From contig WNNJ02000803.1 of assembly GCA_012934845.2 (NCBI GenBank), positions 1 to 64,000 on the forward strand: 64,000 nt of DNA. Reading direction: 5' to 3'. The stretch comes from Pomphorhynchus laevis. Lineage: Eukaryota > Acanthocephala > Palaeacanthocephala > Echinorhynchida > Pomphorhynchidae. Positions 44,574 to 55,633 of the stretch are shown here, piece after piece. The translations under genes were made by a program, and so were the position numbers. Under the pieces are notes generated by a model. It had not been told where the DNA came from, searched no databases, and saw nothing but the letters and a program-made list of their open reading frames with translations. Each line of letters starts with the position of its first letter. Within the stretch, counting starts at the first letter, position 1.

Positions 44574-44960
44574 TTGCTATCTAACGTCAAATGTATCGTC
44601 AAGGCAGATGTCCGAATTTTCATACGTCTTCGTACTTTTGATCATACATCCCACCTTTATTTATCAACCTTCCTTTTGCTGACAATTCTCGCCATGTTTG
44701 CTGTTCTTTGCGTTCTTGTAATTCCCCTCTTTTACATGTCCAAACTACTATACCACTTTTGTCTTCCGCTCCTTTCATGTAGCTGCTCCTCATCATCGTG
44801 GAATCATATGCCCATTCATATACGCCAATCAACCTTAATGCCGTGCTTCAAATGTCAAATCCGATCACATTAAAAAATTAACTAATTTATCAATATGACT
44901 TTTGCTGTGTTTTTTTGTTACTTAGTCGACTTGTAAGCGTGCCGCGACATGGATTTGACG
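44574..44960 (+). mobile_element. Old L2-A 3' fragment
   Basis: HMPIHIRQSTLMPCFKCQIR corresponds to the RT end of L2-A, followed by a decayed tail (ACTTGTAAGCGTGCCGCGAC). Clearly more diverged than the 20-30 kb copies. Confidence 0.75.
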
Positions 44961-44963
44961 CTT

Positions 44964-46760
44964 TTAATAAAGAAGTTTCCAAGGTCGACTTGGATTAACT
45001 AATGCTGAAAACGGAGAACGAGTATGGGGATGGGGACGAGTAAGAGTAGGAGCGACAAGGAAATGATCATACGAACCAGGATCAGTAATGGACAAGGAGG
45101 TATAGTCATTGAAGCAGTTGGTAACAGCAATGATGTCGAGAGAACCGCCGAGAATATGACTGGGGCTTGTTGAATGTAATTTATAGTTAAAATCAGAAAA
45201 AAAGATAAGTGATGGAGTCAGAGTCAGCAGGAAGATCAAGACGAATGTTGAAATTACCCGGAACAAAAGAAGGAGTATAAGACAATGAACAGTGTGAAAG
45301 AAGATCTTCAAGGTCGTTAACGAACATACGTGAGAGAGCAGCTAAGCCAGGACAGTATACAATCACAAGTTCCATAGGGAAATGAGTTGAAAATCTGTAT
45401 GAATAATTCGAACGAAATGTAAAGGATGTTAGTGTTAATTTTACGCGGAGACGTATAGTGACGAGCAATTGCAACAATACCGCCGTGGTTATGAGCAGTA
45501 GATGTGGAAGAAACAATTCGATGAGCTTATTCAATTAGAGAACAACCAGAAAGACATATACGACAAATAACAAGAACGTTAAAGTCAGAGTGCCATGATT
45601 CGGTAATGCAGAGAATATCGATAGATAATTGATCGAAGATATAAAGGAGCATATCAGCTTTATGAAGAATTAAAAAAAAGAAGAATTGAGCGAGTGTTGA
45701 ATAGATAAAGTCGAAAAGTATGCTTAAGAGTGAGATCGACTAGCAAAGAAGACAAGGGAGAAACGATACGCCATCAGATTTTTGGCCTCGTGTGTACGAC
45801 GTGAAAATTTCTGTTGATTTGACAGATTGATAAGGATGGCTCGGCCGTTTGTTTTACGTCGATGTTTCTCAATGCGAGCTAAATTGAGCTGGGCAATATC
45901 AGAGGCGGAGCGGTCATGAAAGATACGAAAATTAGATGAAGTGGTTAGAAGTTTAAAACGTTTGGAGAGTACCAAGGATCATGTGAACTATACCGGAAAC
46001 GATTTTTAATGAGTACAGGATTGGTATGATTGAATTTAGTGGATTTGTTTAAACAGATAAAAGATACAGAAGCTATATTATTGAAAAGGGATGGATTATC
46101 ATAAGCAAGAATGGTTGCAAGGATAGAGTTGAAAGCAGATACATTATCGAGGCGAGATTGTGGAGAAGCACATTCTAAAAAAATTAAGTTAGATATGATA
46201 ATACAGCGATCGCGAGAAGGAAATTACCTCCTTTACGGGGAGGTAAAGTAAGGAGTACGTGAAGCGAAGAAAGATGTATGAGATGTATTCAGATTAGGAA
46301 TGTATAGGAAAGAGGAGGTACGAGATGAACAGCTTTACCGGTTGCCTTGCTAGAATTATGAAGATGAATGGGCGTTTTATCGTAAGTTGAACGAGGAGTG
46401 TATGTAAGAGAAGGTTCAAGAATGGGATTATACGATGCGAAGTCGGGTGTTGATGCGAGGGAGACGTCAAAAACAGTATCGGTCTGAGTAGTCATATGTG
46501 AGACAGAAATGAAGGAGCAGGATAGCTGTAGAAATTGTACTGATGAACAAAAAGCATATGTAAACGGTTTTCTTTGATAAACCGAGCGGTCAGATATTTT
46601 AACTCGAACAAGGGTTCATACGACAAAATCTTTACCATTGCATCCAACTGCCCAACTTGTATAACGATCATTGCATTTTGATGAGGAAGATGCGTGATCA
46701 GGAAGGATTTGAGATAGAGCTTTTTAGGCATGACCTTTTATCGAGAGAATGAGCTCAATC
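44964..46760 (-). mobile_element. Old L2-A 5' part (ORF1 and endonuclease)
   Basis: Minus-strand order: ORF1 N-part (46731-46492; LKYLTARFIKENRLH), ORF1 middle (46495-46289), the ORF1 end SKRFKLLTTSSNFRIFHDRS and DIAQLNLARIEKHRRKTNGR (45975-45724), EN (45534-45193; ELVIVYCPGLAALSRMFVND) and the EN end (45311-44964; HILGGSLDIIAV). It stops at PSRPWKLL. It supplies the ORF1 N-terminus missing from the young copies. Confidence 0.75.
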
Positions 46761-46780
46761 CGCGAGCGTAGCGAGCGGAA

Positions 46781-46900
46781 CTGACAGGAAAAATCTGGAA
46801 CTGACAGGAAAAATCTGGAACTGATAGGAAAAATCTGGAACTGACAGGAAAAATCTGGAACTGACAGGAAAAATCTGGAACTGACAGGAAAAATCTGGAA
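46781..46900 (-). repeat. Six 20-bp tandem units at the 5' side of the old L2-A
   Basis: CTGACAGGAAAAATCTGGAA repeated six times (46781-46900), with one substitution in unit 3. They lie just upstream (minus sense) of ORF1, so they may be 5'-UTR monomers of the LINE. Confidence 0.9.
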
Positions 46901-46920
46901 TGTGTGTTATATTATCACAT

Positions 46921-47012
46921 ATTATATTAATGTGTATTAGATTACTGTGTCATATTATATTAATGTGTATTATATTACTGTGTCATATTATATTAATGTG
47001 TCTTATATTACT
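46921..47012. repeat. 33-bp AT-rich tandem repeat
   Basis: Units 46921-46953, 46954-46986 and a partial 46987-47012, built on ATTATATTAATGTGT...ACTGTGTCAT. Confidence 0.8.
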
Positions 47013-47429
47013 TTTTTAATGACGTTTTACATAATTGAAATAACCGCAAAGCTCTCATTTATTTCTTTTAAGTCTGCACAATACCATCACTTACACGTAA
47101 TGCAGAAATTGAATGAGAAACTTCATTACTATTCCTAACATAATTCAAGATTTTTTAGGAGTCTTGTTTGAATTATCCAAGACTCCGTACCCATTTTTAA
47201 CAAGCTTTCTATGAGAAAACTTTATTAGAGAATGCTTAGGAGAATGTGAAAAAAGAAAAATTGAGTTACGACATGTACGAGGATACATATATGTTTGAAA
47301 CTATCAATATTATCGCACATGGCTAAGCACAGAGATAGAATAGGTTCGGCATGATCAGAATGCGAAGGATAAATTGCATAGGTTTTTTGCCATTTCTTGT
47401 AATGTCATTCTTGGTCCTTAAAAAAGGAT
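47013..47429. other. AT-rich spacer, no gene seen
   Basis: A few short frames without recognisable content. Confidence 0.35.
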
Positions 47430-48812
47430 TTATTTTAACGTGGCAAATGCGTGCCAGCGCACGCTTACATGACCACAACAAAACAAGACTGAATCAGGTG
47501 TCGAGAAGGTGTGAACGGAGGAGGTGTTTGAATGTGATAAAGGAGGGAGCGCGGCGGACGTCGAGAGGGAGTTGATTCCAGGCGAGTGAGGCGGCGACGA
47601 GGAAGGATCGGAGACCGTAGTTGTTGGAGTAATTAGGAACGTGGAGTAAGAGGGTATGACAGGAACGAAGCGATAGCGAGGTGGGGCTAGTATCGTCTAA
47701 GAAAGGAAGGTTGATGAACGATGGGGAGCCGACAGCGATGAGACGAAAAGTAACGAGAAGAAAGCGGAGTTTGATGCGGATGTGGATGGTGGGCCAGGAG
47801 AGTTGGGCAAAATATGTGGATGTGTGGTCGAAGCGACGGAGGCGAAAGATCACTCGAACGGCGGTGTTGATTATTCGTTGAAGGGGTAGGATGATGGATT
47901 TTGGAGAATTGGCGAAAAGGCCAAGGCATTAATCGATTTTAGGGAAAAGCAGCGATAAAAGAAGAGACATACAAGAACGGAAGTCGATAAGGGGGCGGAT
48001 ACGGCGGATGTAACCGAGAATTAAGTTAGACGAGCGGACCTTGTCACGGACGAAGGGTTTAAGGGAAAGGTGATCATCGAAATGGAAGCCTAAGAAAGTG
48101 AGATTGTGGACTATGGGGATGATCGATGAGGCAAAAGATACAGTGGGAGGAGATATGTTTGGTTTACGGGGGAGGATTCACATTATTTTAGACTTGTCGG
48201 GGTTTAAAACGAGATGGAGATTGGAGAGACGTTTGTAGATAGAAGAAATACAGTTTGAGGCAAAAATGCCGATATCGTGTATGCGATGTGCGGGTGCATG
48301 AGCATAGATTAGAATGTCATCAGCGTATTGCATGACGTTAAAAGAGTAAGGTTTGATAAATGGAGACAGATCGCAAAGCAAACGAGAGAAAAGCAGGTGA
48401 CCTAGGACTGAACCTTGTGGGTCCCCGCAAAAAATAGGGATTGGAGGGGATGATGAAATGGGGATATCGATGAGCATATAGATTTTAATATGTGAGTAGG
48501 CAGGGGATCGGCAGGTGAGGTTTTGTTGGGCAAGGACATGAGGACAGATGATACTTCTGTAGGTGATACAGGGAGAAGATGAAAGAGTTCCGGAAGGATG
48601 AGATTAGACTGGGCAGAGTGGGATAGGATGGAGACCGGGGTGTGAGAGAGCAACGTGGATACTTTAGTCTGGAGAAATGACGAATAATCATTGGCATTGA
48701 TGTTGCACGGCGAAGAAGAGCGAGCAAGGATTGAGTTAAAAGTATGCCAGAGAGTCTTAGAGTTGAATGAAGTGATGATTTTATGCTGCCAGAAGGAGTT
48801 GCAATTGGTAAG
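47430..48812 (-). mobile_element. L2-B LINE, RT portion
   Basis: 3' signature CGTGGCAAATGCGTGCCAGC at 47440 (minus-strand end). Thumb 47494-47853, motif B/C region 48178-48477 (GDPQGSVLGHLLFSRLLCDL, VMQYADDILIYAHAP), then the linker. Part of the RT fingers is missing compared with the 57-59 kb copy. Confidence 0.85.
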
Positions 48813-49085
48813 TAGTAGGTTGAGATGAGACCGGCGAAGAGCAAGATAGGAATCACGGAAATACGTGATACGAGATAATGATACTTTGTGATAACGAGAC
48901 TTTGATAAGATATAATCATCGTTAATAGCTTAGATAAGTAGCTTAGATTTGGTACATAGTAGGTTGAGATGAGATCGGCGAAAAGCAAGATAGGAATCAC
49001 GGAAATACGTGATACGAGATAATGATACTTTGTGATAACGAGACTTTGATAAGAGATAATAATCGTTAATAGCTTAGATAAGATA
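48813..49085 (-). repeat. 144-bp tandem duplication at the L2-B 5' edge
   Basis: 48813-48956 is repeated from 48957 to about 49085 with few differences (TAGTAGGTTGAGATGAGA...CTTAGATAAG). The junction includes L2-B and adjoining sequence. Confidence 0.8.
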
Positions 49086-49089
49086 TAAA

Positions 49090-49990
49090 CTATACGTATT
49101 CTGTGGGAATATTGCTACAGCAGAACATACTTTTTCTATATTAATCAAATCAGTTAACTGAGTCTAGGTATTTAATATAATTATAAACTAAACAAATAAT
49201 AATAATGCTAAATCAAAAAGTAATAATTAAATAATAAAATTATTAATTGTTTTTTGATTTTCTAAAATTTAAATCAAGTTAAAATAAAAAAATTGAAATT
49301 TAAAATAAACGTCATTTTTATGAATTGACAAATAAATAACATACGTTGTGTCAGAATAAGAATTAGAGGTCATTAGGAGGAACTGCTATGCTATAAGGTT
49401 TCGCCCCTAACTCCTCTACCCAACATAGCAGCGGGGCCAAATACATGCTAATGATGTATTTCCTCTGATAAAACTATCTAGTATCTTATTCTAATACAAA
49501 GTATATTATTTATTATCCATCCATAAAAATTTGCCACTTAAGAGTTTAAATTTATTCTTTATATTATTGTGTTGATTTATATATTTTACTATTTTATGCT
49601 TGATGTTATTTTTATAGTAACCTCGTTTAAAATATGTATCTATTAAGTTATTTAAATAATTTTAAAGAAAGCCAATATCATTACATATTGTTGCAATTCT
49701 TAAAATTTTATTATTTAATGTATTATATTTTATATTATATGGTATGCATGAATGCTCATGCAAAAATATGTTTCTTGTAAATTTAAATATGTCATATTTA
49801 CCATATAAATTAATATTAGTTTTAGTTAATGTTAATTTAATGTTCATATCTAGATATAACCTTCTTTATCATTAATATTGGTTTCGTTAAGAATAAGGCT
49901 TTCTGGATAAATTTGATCACTAATTGAATAAAAATTATTAGAATAAAATATACATATATCATCAATGTAAGTAGGTAATTTTCGATTAAT
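49090..49990 (-). mobile_element. Penelope-like element, inverted copy
   Basis: Minus strand: MNIKLTLTKTNINLYGKYDI, FTRNIFLHEHSCIPYNIKYN and RIATICNDIGFL (49847-49662), then the same 3' region as 43145-43900 without its 220-bp insertion, ending with the terminal motif (AAATCAGTTAACTGAGTCTA near 49147). RT is only partly kept. Confidence 0.75.
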
Positions 49991-50043
49991 TCTATTAAAT
50001 GCATTGTGAGCATCAATTAAAAGTAAAAACTAACATTAATCTG

Positions 50044-50190
50044 TTTTCAGATTGTTCAATAAAGCCTCATTGGTCATTGTTATAACAATTTATTGAACAA
50101 TTGCATTTTCCGAATGGACAAACTACTGAAGCCGGAAATTCTCAATGTCAGTCCAGATAGCCTCAACGCAAATTCATATTCGTGTCGTTG
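50044..50190 (+). mobile_element. Gypsy leader relic (fossil 4)
   Basis: GATTGTTCAATAAAGCC (LTR end), a TTTATTGAACAATT leader and the gag start MDKLLKPEILNVSPDSLNAN match the Gypsy-2 LTR/gag junction. Only this piece is left; broken. Confidence 0.65.
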
Positions 50191-50404
50191 AAAAACGCGT
50201 ATGCAGTCCTTCATTGAAGTCTTGGAGAATGTGACGGATCCGAACACTCCTGTAATCTCGATAGCAATCGGTTCGCATTGAAACCGACCTAATAGGCTTT
50301 TGTACTTAAGCCGTTTTGCTTCCTTTGCGTTTTTGTCGGCTCTCCCTGACTCAGTTGCTGACGAGTTTACGTTGGTTTCGGCAAATGTGCCGATACAAGT
50401 GCAA

Positions 50405-51560
50405 TCCTAGCATAAACTTCGTCCGTTCTTGAATGGAAAAGTAATGATGCCGTCGGGGCGTTGTCCATCTCCTCTGTACAGACCCAAAGACTCGAGAATG
50501 GCTAGCAAACCCGCGCGTTGCAAAAAACGCTTAACATCGCAGTTCAGTTCTGCGTGTTCTGGATGTCGGTCGGGGTTGTATTTGCAGTACAGTCCGTAAT
50601 AGCCCAGAAGGTCGATCAATCTACAACATCTGCACGTGTTGGATTGACACACTGATAAACCCACTCTTAAGGCCAAGACGATTCAGAGGGTTTTAGGGTC
50701 GAGTTGTGTGCCCAATTGAAATATGGTATAGCGTGTAACCATAATCCACTCTCCTTGCATGATGCCGACATTAAACGAGCTCTGCTTATCTGATTGGCTT
50801 CAACGTTTATCTTCGCGAGCCTGATCTCCATTAATGGCGAGTCCTACATATTTTGTCTAATTTTTTTGTGATGGCTGATCAATCTCGCCACTTGCCACTA
50901 TTCATACCATCTCGGTTGTCGACAACTCTCTAGTATTCATCTGATCGCGCACGGCATGCATGGAAGACAAGAAACCTGGTAGTGCGATGTCAGCGGCTTT
51001 TCAAATATCCAAACCGCCGTATGCCTAGGGTAACAAGGCCTGTTCCTACGAAGTGTCGATGAAAGCGACATTAGTTAAACTTGTCACTGCTTCTTTCAGG
51101 GTTTCGTCGAAGGCTTCAAAATAATTTCGATGCAGGTAAGCCGGTGTACTTCTCAGGATTAACCTCAATTTCGGTATTGCGAAACAATTTTTTAGCAGAG
51201 TGAAAGCCTGGTGATTGTCGACGTGTGAGAGTCGGGATACCATTAGTTCCAAATCCCTGGTCTTTTCGTCGATTATTCGAGAAATGTTGGTGGATGTAAG
51301 CGAAACCCCCAAAAGTGTAATCTTTCTTGTCGGTCAGCAAGATATCAAGCAGGATTTTTCTGAAGAGCTGTTTGGTCCGCTCCTCGTCGAATGATGATGA
51401 ATGATCCAAGATTGTCAGTTCGCTTTTTGTACCGTTGATTTCCAGTCCAATACTCCTCAACTTTTGGATCATAATCGATAGGTCGTCAGATACCATTTTA
51501 GGATCTCCCCCGATGGTATCGTCGTCCAAGTACCATAGATTTAATTCTGCTTTGATTTCC
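50405..51560 (-). mobile_element. RLE-type LINE relic D
   Basis: Minus strand: DDDTIGGDPKMVSDDLSIMI (RT catalytic DD, 51529), SRLSHVDNHQAFTLLKNCFA IPKLR region (51312), and the C-terminal end CRCCRLIDLLGYYGLYCKYN then GDGQRPDGIITFPFKNGRSL (50676-50407), hallmark of the RLE group. Fourth member of this type here; stops and shifts throughout. Confidence 0.7.
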
Positions 51561-52343
51561 TCAGCGACTTACTGTTTAATGAAGTGTCGATTTTAATAAT
51601 TATAAGAAATAGAAATAAAGAATACAAATTATATCAGAATATAAATAGTAAAGAATGCTATTCTTTAGGGAAACGGGTAAACTCTGTACCATGCTGAGTA
51701 AGGTTCAGAAAATTTACTAATTCAAGGAATCTAGAAGATGAATGATAGATCCCAGAGCATATAAATTTACTTCAATCAAAATTTTGCATGTTGAAATCAT
51801 CTGTTAGTATAGTATTACTACGGTAAGCAAATTTCAATATGTAATCGATATGAAACTCACATCAGAATCGGAACTGATATAAATTAGATCGATAATGACT
51901 GATAAATGAGTTGGTAGCAAAATGCTAACCCATAATAATCAATATAATTAACTTTAATAAAAAGATACAATTTTAGTTTAATTTGTATGTAATAAATCTG
52001 CTCAATAGTTTCATTCGACACAAACGCTTACCTTAATGCTTGCATCATGTAATGCAACGTAATATTATGACGTCAATAATGTATTTAAATTAATAAACTA
52101 TAGCTAAATTTATTGGTAGTCTATTTAGAATGTATTTTTAAAGCCACATTTTTGTACTGATTTCAAATTTCGCAAACTACAAAGTTACATAATGCATTAA
52201 AAATATCGTTTTTAGCAATGAAATACACTATAAAGTCATCACGCATTTATAATATTTTCATATAAATTTAAAGCAAACTGTATGATGTAATTATAAATAA
52301 ATATATTCAGCAGAATAAGTTTCAGTTTTTTTTCGGAAGTGTT
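51561..52343. other. AT-rich spacer, no gene seen
   Basis: No coding signal or recognised repeat. Confidence 0.4.
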
Positions 52344-52475
52344 GTTCAAGTTTTCGGAATCAAGAGCTATATTGGTGTTCAACTTTTCGGAATTGAGAGC
52401 TATATTTGTGTACAAGTTTTCGGAATCAAGAGCTATATTGGTGTTCAAGTTTTCGGAATCAAGACCTATATTAAT
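52344..52475. repeat. 33-bp minisatellite, four units
   Basis: Four units of 33 bp starting at 52344 (GTTCAAGTTTTCGGAATCAA...). On the minus strand they encode an 11-residue repeat, NTNIALDSENL, inside an open frame (52239-52448). It lies just before LINE E and could be part of its 5' region. Confidence 0.85.
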
Positions 52476-52640
52476 AGCTGAAAGGTGAGTTTTTGCTTTT
52501 GATATAGTTTAGTTTAGTTTATTAATTTTTTATATTTTATTTTTTTTATTTTTTTTTAATTTTTTTTATTTTTTATTTTTGTTTGTTGTATTTGCTTTTT
52601 GTTTTTTGTTTCTATTTATTTATTCATATATATAAATACA
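52476..52640. other. T-rich tract
   Basis: Long runs of T with scattered A (about 52520-52620), immediately upstream of LINE E. Confidence 0.6.
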
Positions 52641-52674
52641 TAAGTACAGTTGGAAGGAACTAATTGCCATAAGC

Positions 52675-53231
52675 CAGTTGGGAAGAGAAAATCTTCTTCC
52701 CAGCTGGAGGAAAATTTAAAAAATATAGAAAAAGAATCTTCAGTGCAAAAGAGGCTCTTGCCTATAAAGCAAGACTCTTTTGCACTTAAAGTATCATGTG
52801 AATAAAACCATAATCTAAACAAAAAATAAGAGAGATAGAGAGGGAAATAAGAAAAACTGTTCGAGGAAAAATCTTCGAACGGTTTTTCAAAAGAGACAAT
52901 TTCTACCGAATCTCCTTCAAAAGCTTAGCTTTGAAAGATAAATTCAAAGCGGCTTTAGTTGGAGAAGAGGGTATAGAAATTATCGACATTTCTCCACAAG
53001 TGACGGCCATCCTTAGGGATGTGCCGTCATTTGCGGAGAAAGAAGATGTTTTCAGAATTCTTACATCAATATGATGTAAGAATTCTGAAAACATGCAAAT
53101 CATATAATCAATCATATAGTTCCTTTCTTTTGAAGGGAACTATATGTAGTTTGAAAAAATTGAAAGAAGATGGAGGCAGCATCTGCGGACATCGAATATC
53201 TGTAAAGATATTCGACGAAGACGATGCTGCC
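52675..53231 (+). repeat. Run of strong stem-loops, LINE E 5' part
   Basis: Pairs, each with a short loop: 52674-52686/52695-52707 (one G-U); 52742-52761/52769-52786 (18 bp, 2-nt bulge); 52852-52867/52872-52887 (16 bp, two G-U, AAAA loop); 52928-52935/52943-52950 (8 bp); 53001-53012/53017-53029 (12 bp, one bulge, TTAG loop); 53046-53068/53072-53094 (23 bp); 53113-53127/53132-53146 (15 bp, one G-U, TTTT loop); 53175-53183/53223-53231 (9 bp) enclosing 53192-53201/53206-53215 (10 bp, GTAA loop). Confidence 0.9.
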
Positions 53232-53984
53232 TTTCGGTATTCGCAGTGTTATAAATGTCAGCGCTGGGGACATTTTTCGAACATGTGTCGAGAAGTGTCA
53301 CCGCGTTGCGTCCACTGCGGAGAAGAACACGAAACACAAGCATGTGGAAATAAAAATAGGCCGACATGTGCAAACTGTAGGCAACCTCACAAGGCGTACT
53401 CACACGTTTGTCCAGAGTTCAAGTCTTACTTGGCCTGGGTAAACGGTGAGAACAAGAAGGCTTGTGAGGAAGCTCAGTCCTACCTTAGGGCAGCCAAAAG
53501 TCACTCTCTGGATCAACACGCTGGACAAGCAGCGATGCTGATCGAGAGAGTACTTACTCTTGAAAAAGAAATGGCTGCCTTAAGGCAGGAAAATGCAAAA
53601 TTAAAAAAAGATGCTGTAATCCACGAATCCAATTTGAAGAAATTCAAATCGGAGTTGAACGCAACAACATTACGCAAATACAGATCGTTTAAACAGGAGA
53701 AAGACAAGTCATCGATTTCGGTGACTACTTTTAATCGTTTCAACGATTTGTCACAAATACAAGGCCCTCAGAATGAGGACAATAATATGGACTATTGTTC
53801 AGTAGTATCGACTGATTCTGAGGGTCTTTCGATTAAAGCGCCAGGGACTGCTATAAAGATGCTGACGTTACCTGAATCACTTCAGGTGGCGTCGAGTCGG
53901 AGGGGCAGTTCCTGGCACAAAGCTTCGAATGCAAGAAAAAAAAACGAAGAATTGAGTATTCTTCGCTTGAAGACATCTGCCTAA
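52811..53984 (+). pseudogene. LINE E ORF1 (gag-like, three CCHC knuckles)
   Basis: An upstream frame to 53068 reads FERFFKRDNFYRISFKSLAL and ISPQVTAILRDVPSFAEKED. It passes into the main frame (53019-53984) at the loop of a 23-bp hairpin. Knuckles: CYKCQRWGHFSNMC, CVHCGEEHETQAC and CANCRQPHKAYSHVC. A Lys/Glu-rich, coiled-coil-like segment follows (LIERVLTLEKEMAALRQENA). No ATG is visible for the upstream frame; a still earlier open stretch (VGKRKSSSQLEENLKNIEKE) reads from about 52678. Confidence 0.75.
53046..53094 (+). repeat. Perfect 23-bp hairpin in LINE E ORF1
   Basis: 53046-53068 is the exact reverse complement of 53072-53094, with loop ATA. The ORF1 reading frame changes at this loop. 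Confidence 0.95.
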
Positions 53985-54664
53985 TGAGTTGGAATATAGG
54001 TTCTGTTAAGAACCTGATACAGTATTTCAGTCTCATACTGGCAGATGTGCTTCTCTTGCAGGAAGCAAGATCACCCGATCAATTGAGGATTTTTAGCAGC
54101 AAGATCGACGACTGCGACACATTTGTGTCAGCAGAAGGTCTCAGGATGGAACTCTTCCTAGTGTCGGTGGTAAAGAAGCGTTTTTGCGCATCTTTACTAT
54201 CGCATGGCACTAGCGAAGTAGGTTCATTCCAGCTCCTCCGGTTTTTCATCTCTAGACGCCCAGTTTATGTAGCAAATTGTTACATTAAGCCGTGGGCCTG
54301 GAGTTCGAAAAAGGGGAGGAGAGAGATTCGATCAATGCTGTTGAAGATCTTCAATTTGGGTGGTCAATTTTTAATTGGAGATTTCAACGACGACGGTGGG
54401 TCTCGGGTGGGCAGCATGATCGCTCCAGCATGGGAGGTCATATGTCCCCCGGAAGGGACATTTATCCGTCGTCGCAATGGTTATTGCTCCACGTTAGATT
54501 TTGCTATGCAAAACAAAAATACAAATTTTAAAATTAAATGGCAGCAGAATTTGCTGCCAGATACTTTTAATGATGGGCATAAGCTTTTATATTGGTCGTG
54601 GAAAGATGGAACTAGTTTTCAAGATAAGATTCCAACCGACACGGGCCGGTATACAAGCTTTTAA
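53984..54664 (+). pseudogene. LINE E APE endonuclease
   Basis: MSWNIGSVKNLIQYFSLILA, LLQEARSPDQ (catalytic Glu), FLIGDFNDDGGSR (GDFN) and GYCSTLDFAM (the usual SxLDx position). It starts within the ORF1 stop codon (TAATG), a layout for which termination-reinitiation is known in R1-clade SART1. The frame moves near 54610-54650 into the one encoding TRAGIQAFNRSISEVM. Confidence 0.75.
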
Positions 54665-55633
54665 TAGATCAATAAGCGAAGTAATGATAAATTTAAATAA
54701 TAAAGATATTTTTTGTACTATTTTAAAAAATACTTTTAATGAAATAATAAATTTTAGTATTTGCAATAATAATTTTATAATAAATAATAATTTTAATTTT
54801 TTCGATTGTTTGAATATTTTAGATGATACGTTTTTGACAAATTTTACAAATAAATTAAAAGAATCAAATTCTCTATTAATTTTAAATAATGAAATTTTTA
54901 GTAATGCAAATAAATTTTTAACTACTAAACGACCGCCCAACATCAAGACACTCCTAAAGCTCTTCATTTGAAACGTATTCTCTGGGGTTTACAAACGTAT
55001 ACGAATCCTTCGTCTCAGAGAATCGCTCAAATGGCTCTGCTCAAGAATGATATTCAAGAGTTGGAGCAGAGGGTAGACGCTAAAAAGTTGCTGTCTTACA
55101 AGAATTTTTCAAAGAAATGGTGGCAAACCATTAGGCGAACCACCTTCCGTTCTTGGAGGGCAGCGGCTTCTAAGTGGATATCCTCTAAGGGTTTTGGGAA
55201 TGTACTTCATGAAATGAAAATGAAACACCTAGCCAATGCTGAAGGATGGACCGAGAGGAAAATGATGAAGATCCGTATGGAACTCTTGTTTTCGACAATC
55301 GACAATTCGCAAGAGGACATCACTATCGAGGACATTTTGAGTGCGTGGCCAGTCGTGCCAAAGACTTCGTCTAACGGGTCTTCGGCATGCGCTGCTGCGA
55401 CCAAATTGGTCGTCGATAGGGTTCGGACGGATATTGCTGCCAAGATGCTAGGAGTACCTTTAGCATCTTGGTGTGATATTGCGGTCGGAAAAGAGGTGTT
55501 CCTTGTGAACACCTCTTTGGGGTGTATTAGAGAGCTCTTGCTAAGATCCTTTCCCGATTCTACGAAGATCGTGATATGTTGGGAGACCACATTCACGGGT
55601 TTCGTAGAGGAAGGGGAACTGTTAAGGCAGTAA
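54501..55633 (+). pseudogene. LINE E linker and RT N-terminal region
   Basis: Two frames. 54501-54971 becomes extremely Asn/Ile/Phe/Lys-rich after 54665. 54968-55633 reads KRILWGLQTYTNPSSQRIAQ and AKKLLSYKNFSKKWWQTIRR. The expected RT fingers block (…RPIS…) is not visible; VVDRVRTDIAAKMLGVP may be its remnant. Frame changes near 54940 and 55560-55620. Confidence 0.6.

Noticed and set aside
44574-46760. L2-A 3' and 5' parts in opposite orientation as one twin-primed (5'-inverted) insertion
   Set aside because: In twin priming the inverted 5' part precedes the 3' part in the element's direction. Here the order is the reverse, so two separate copies are more likely.
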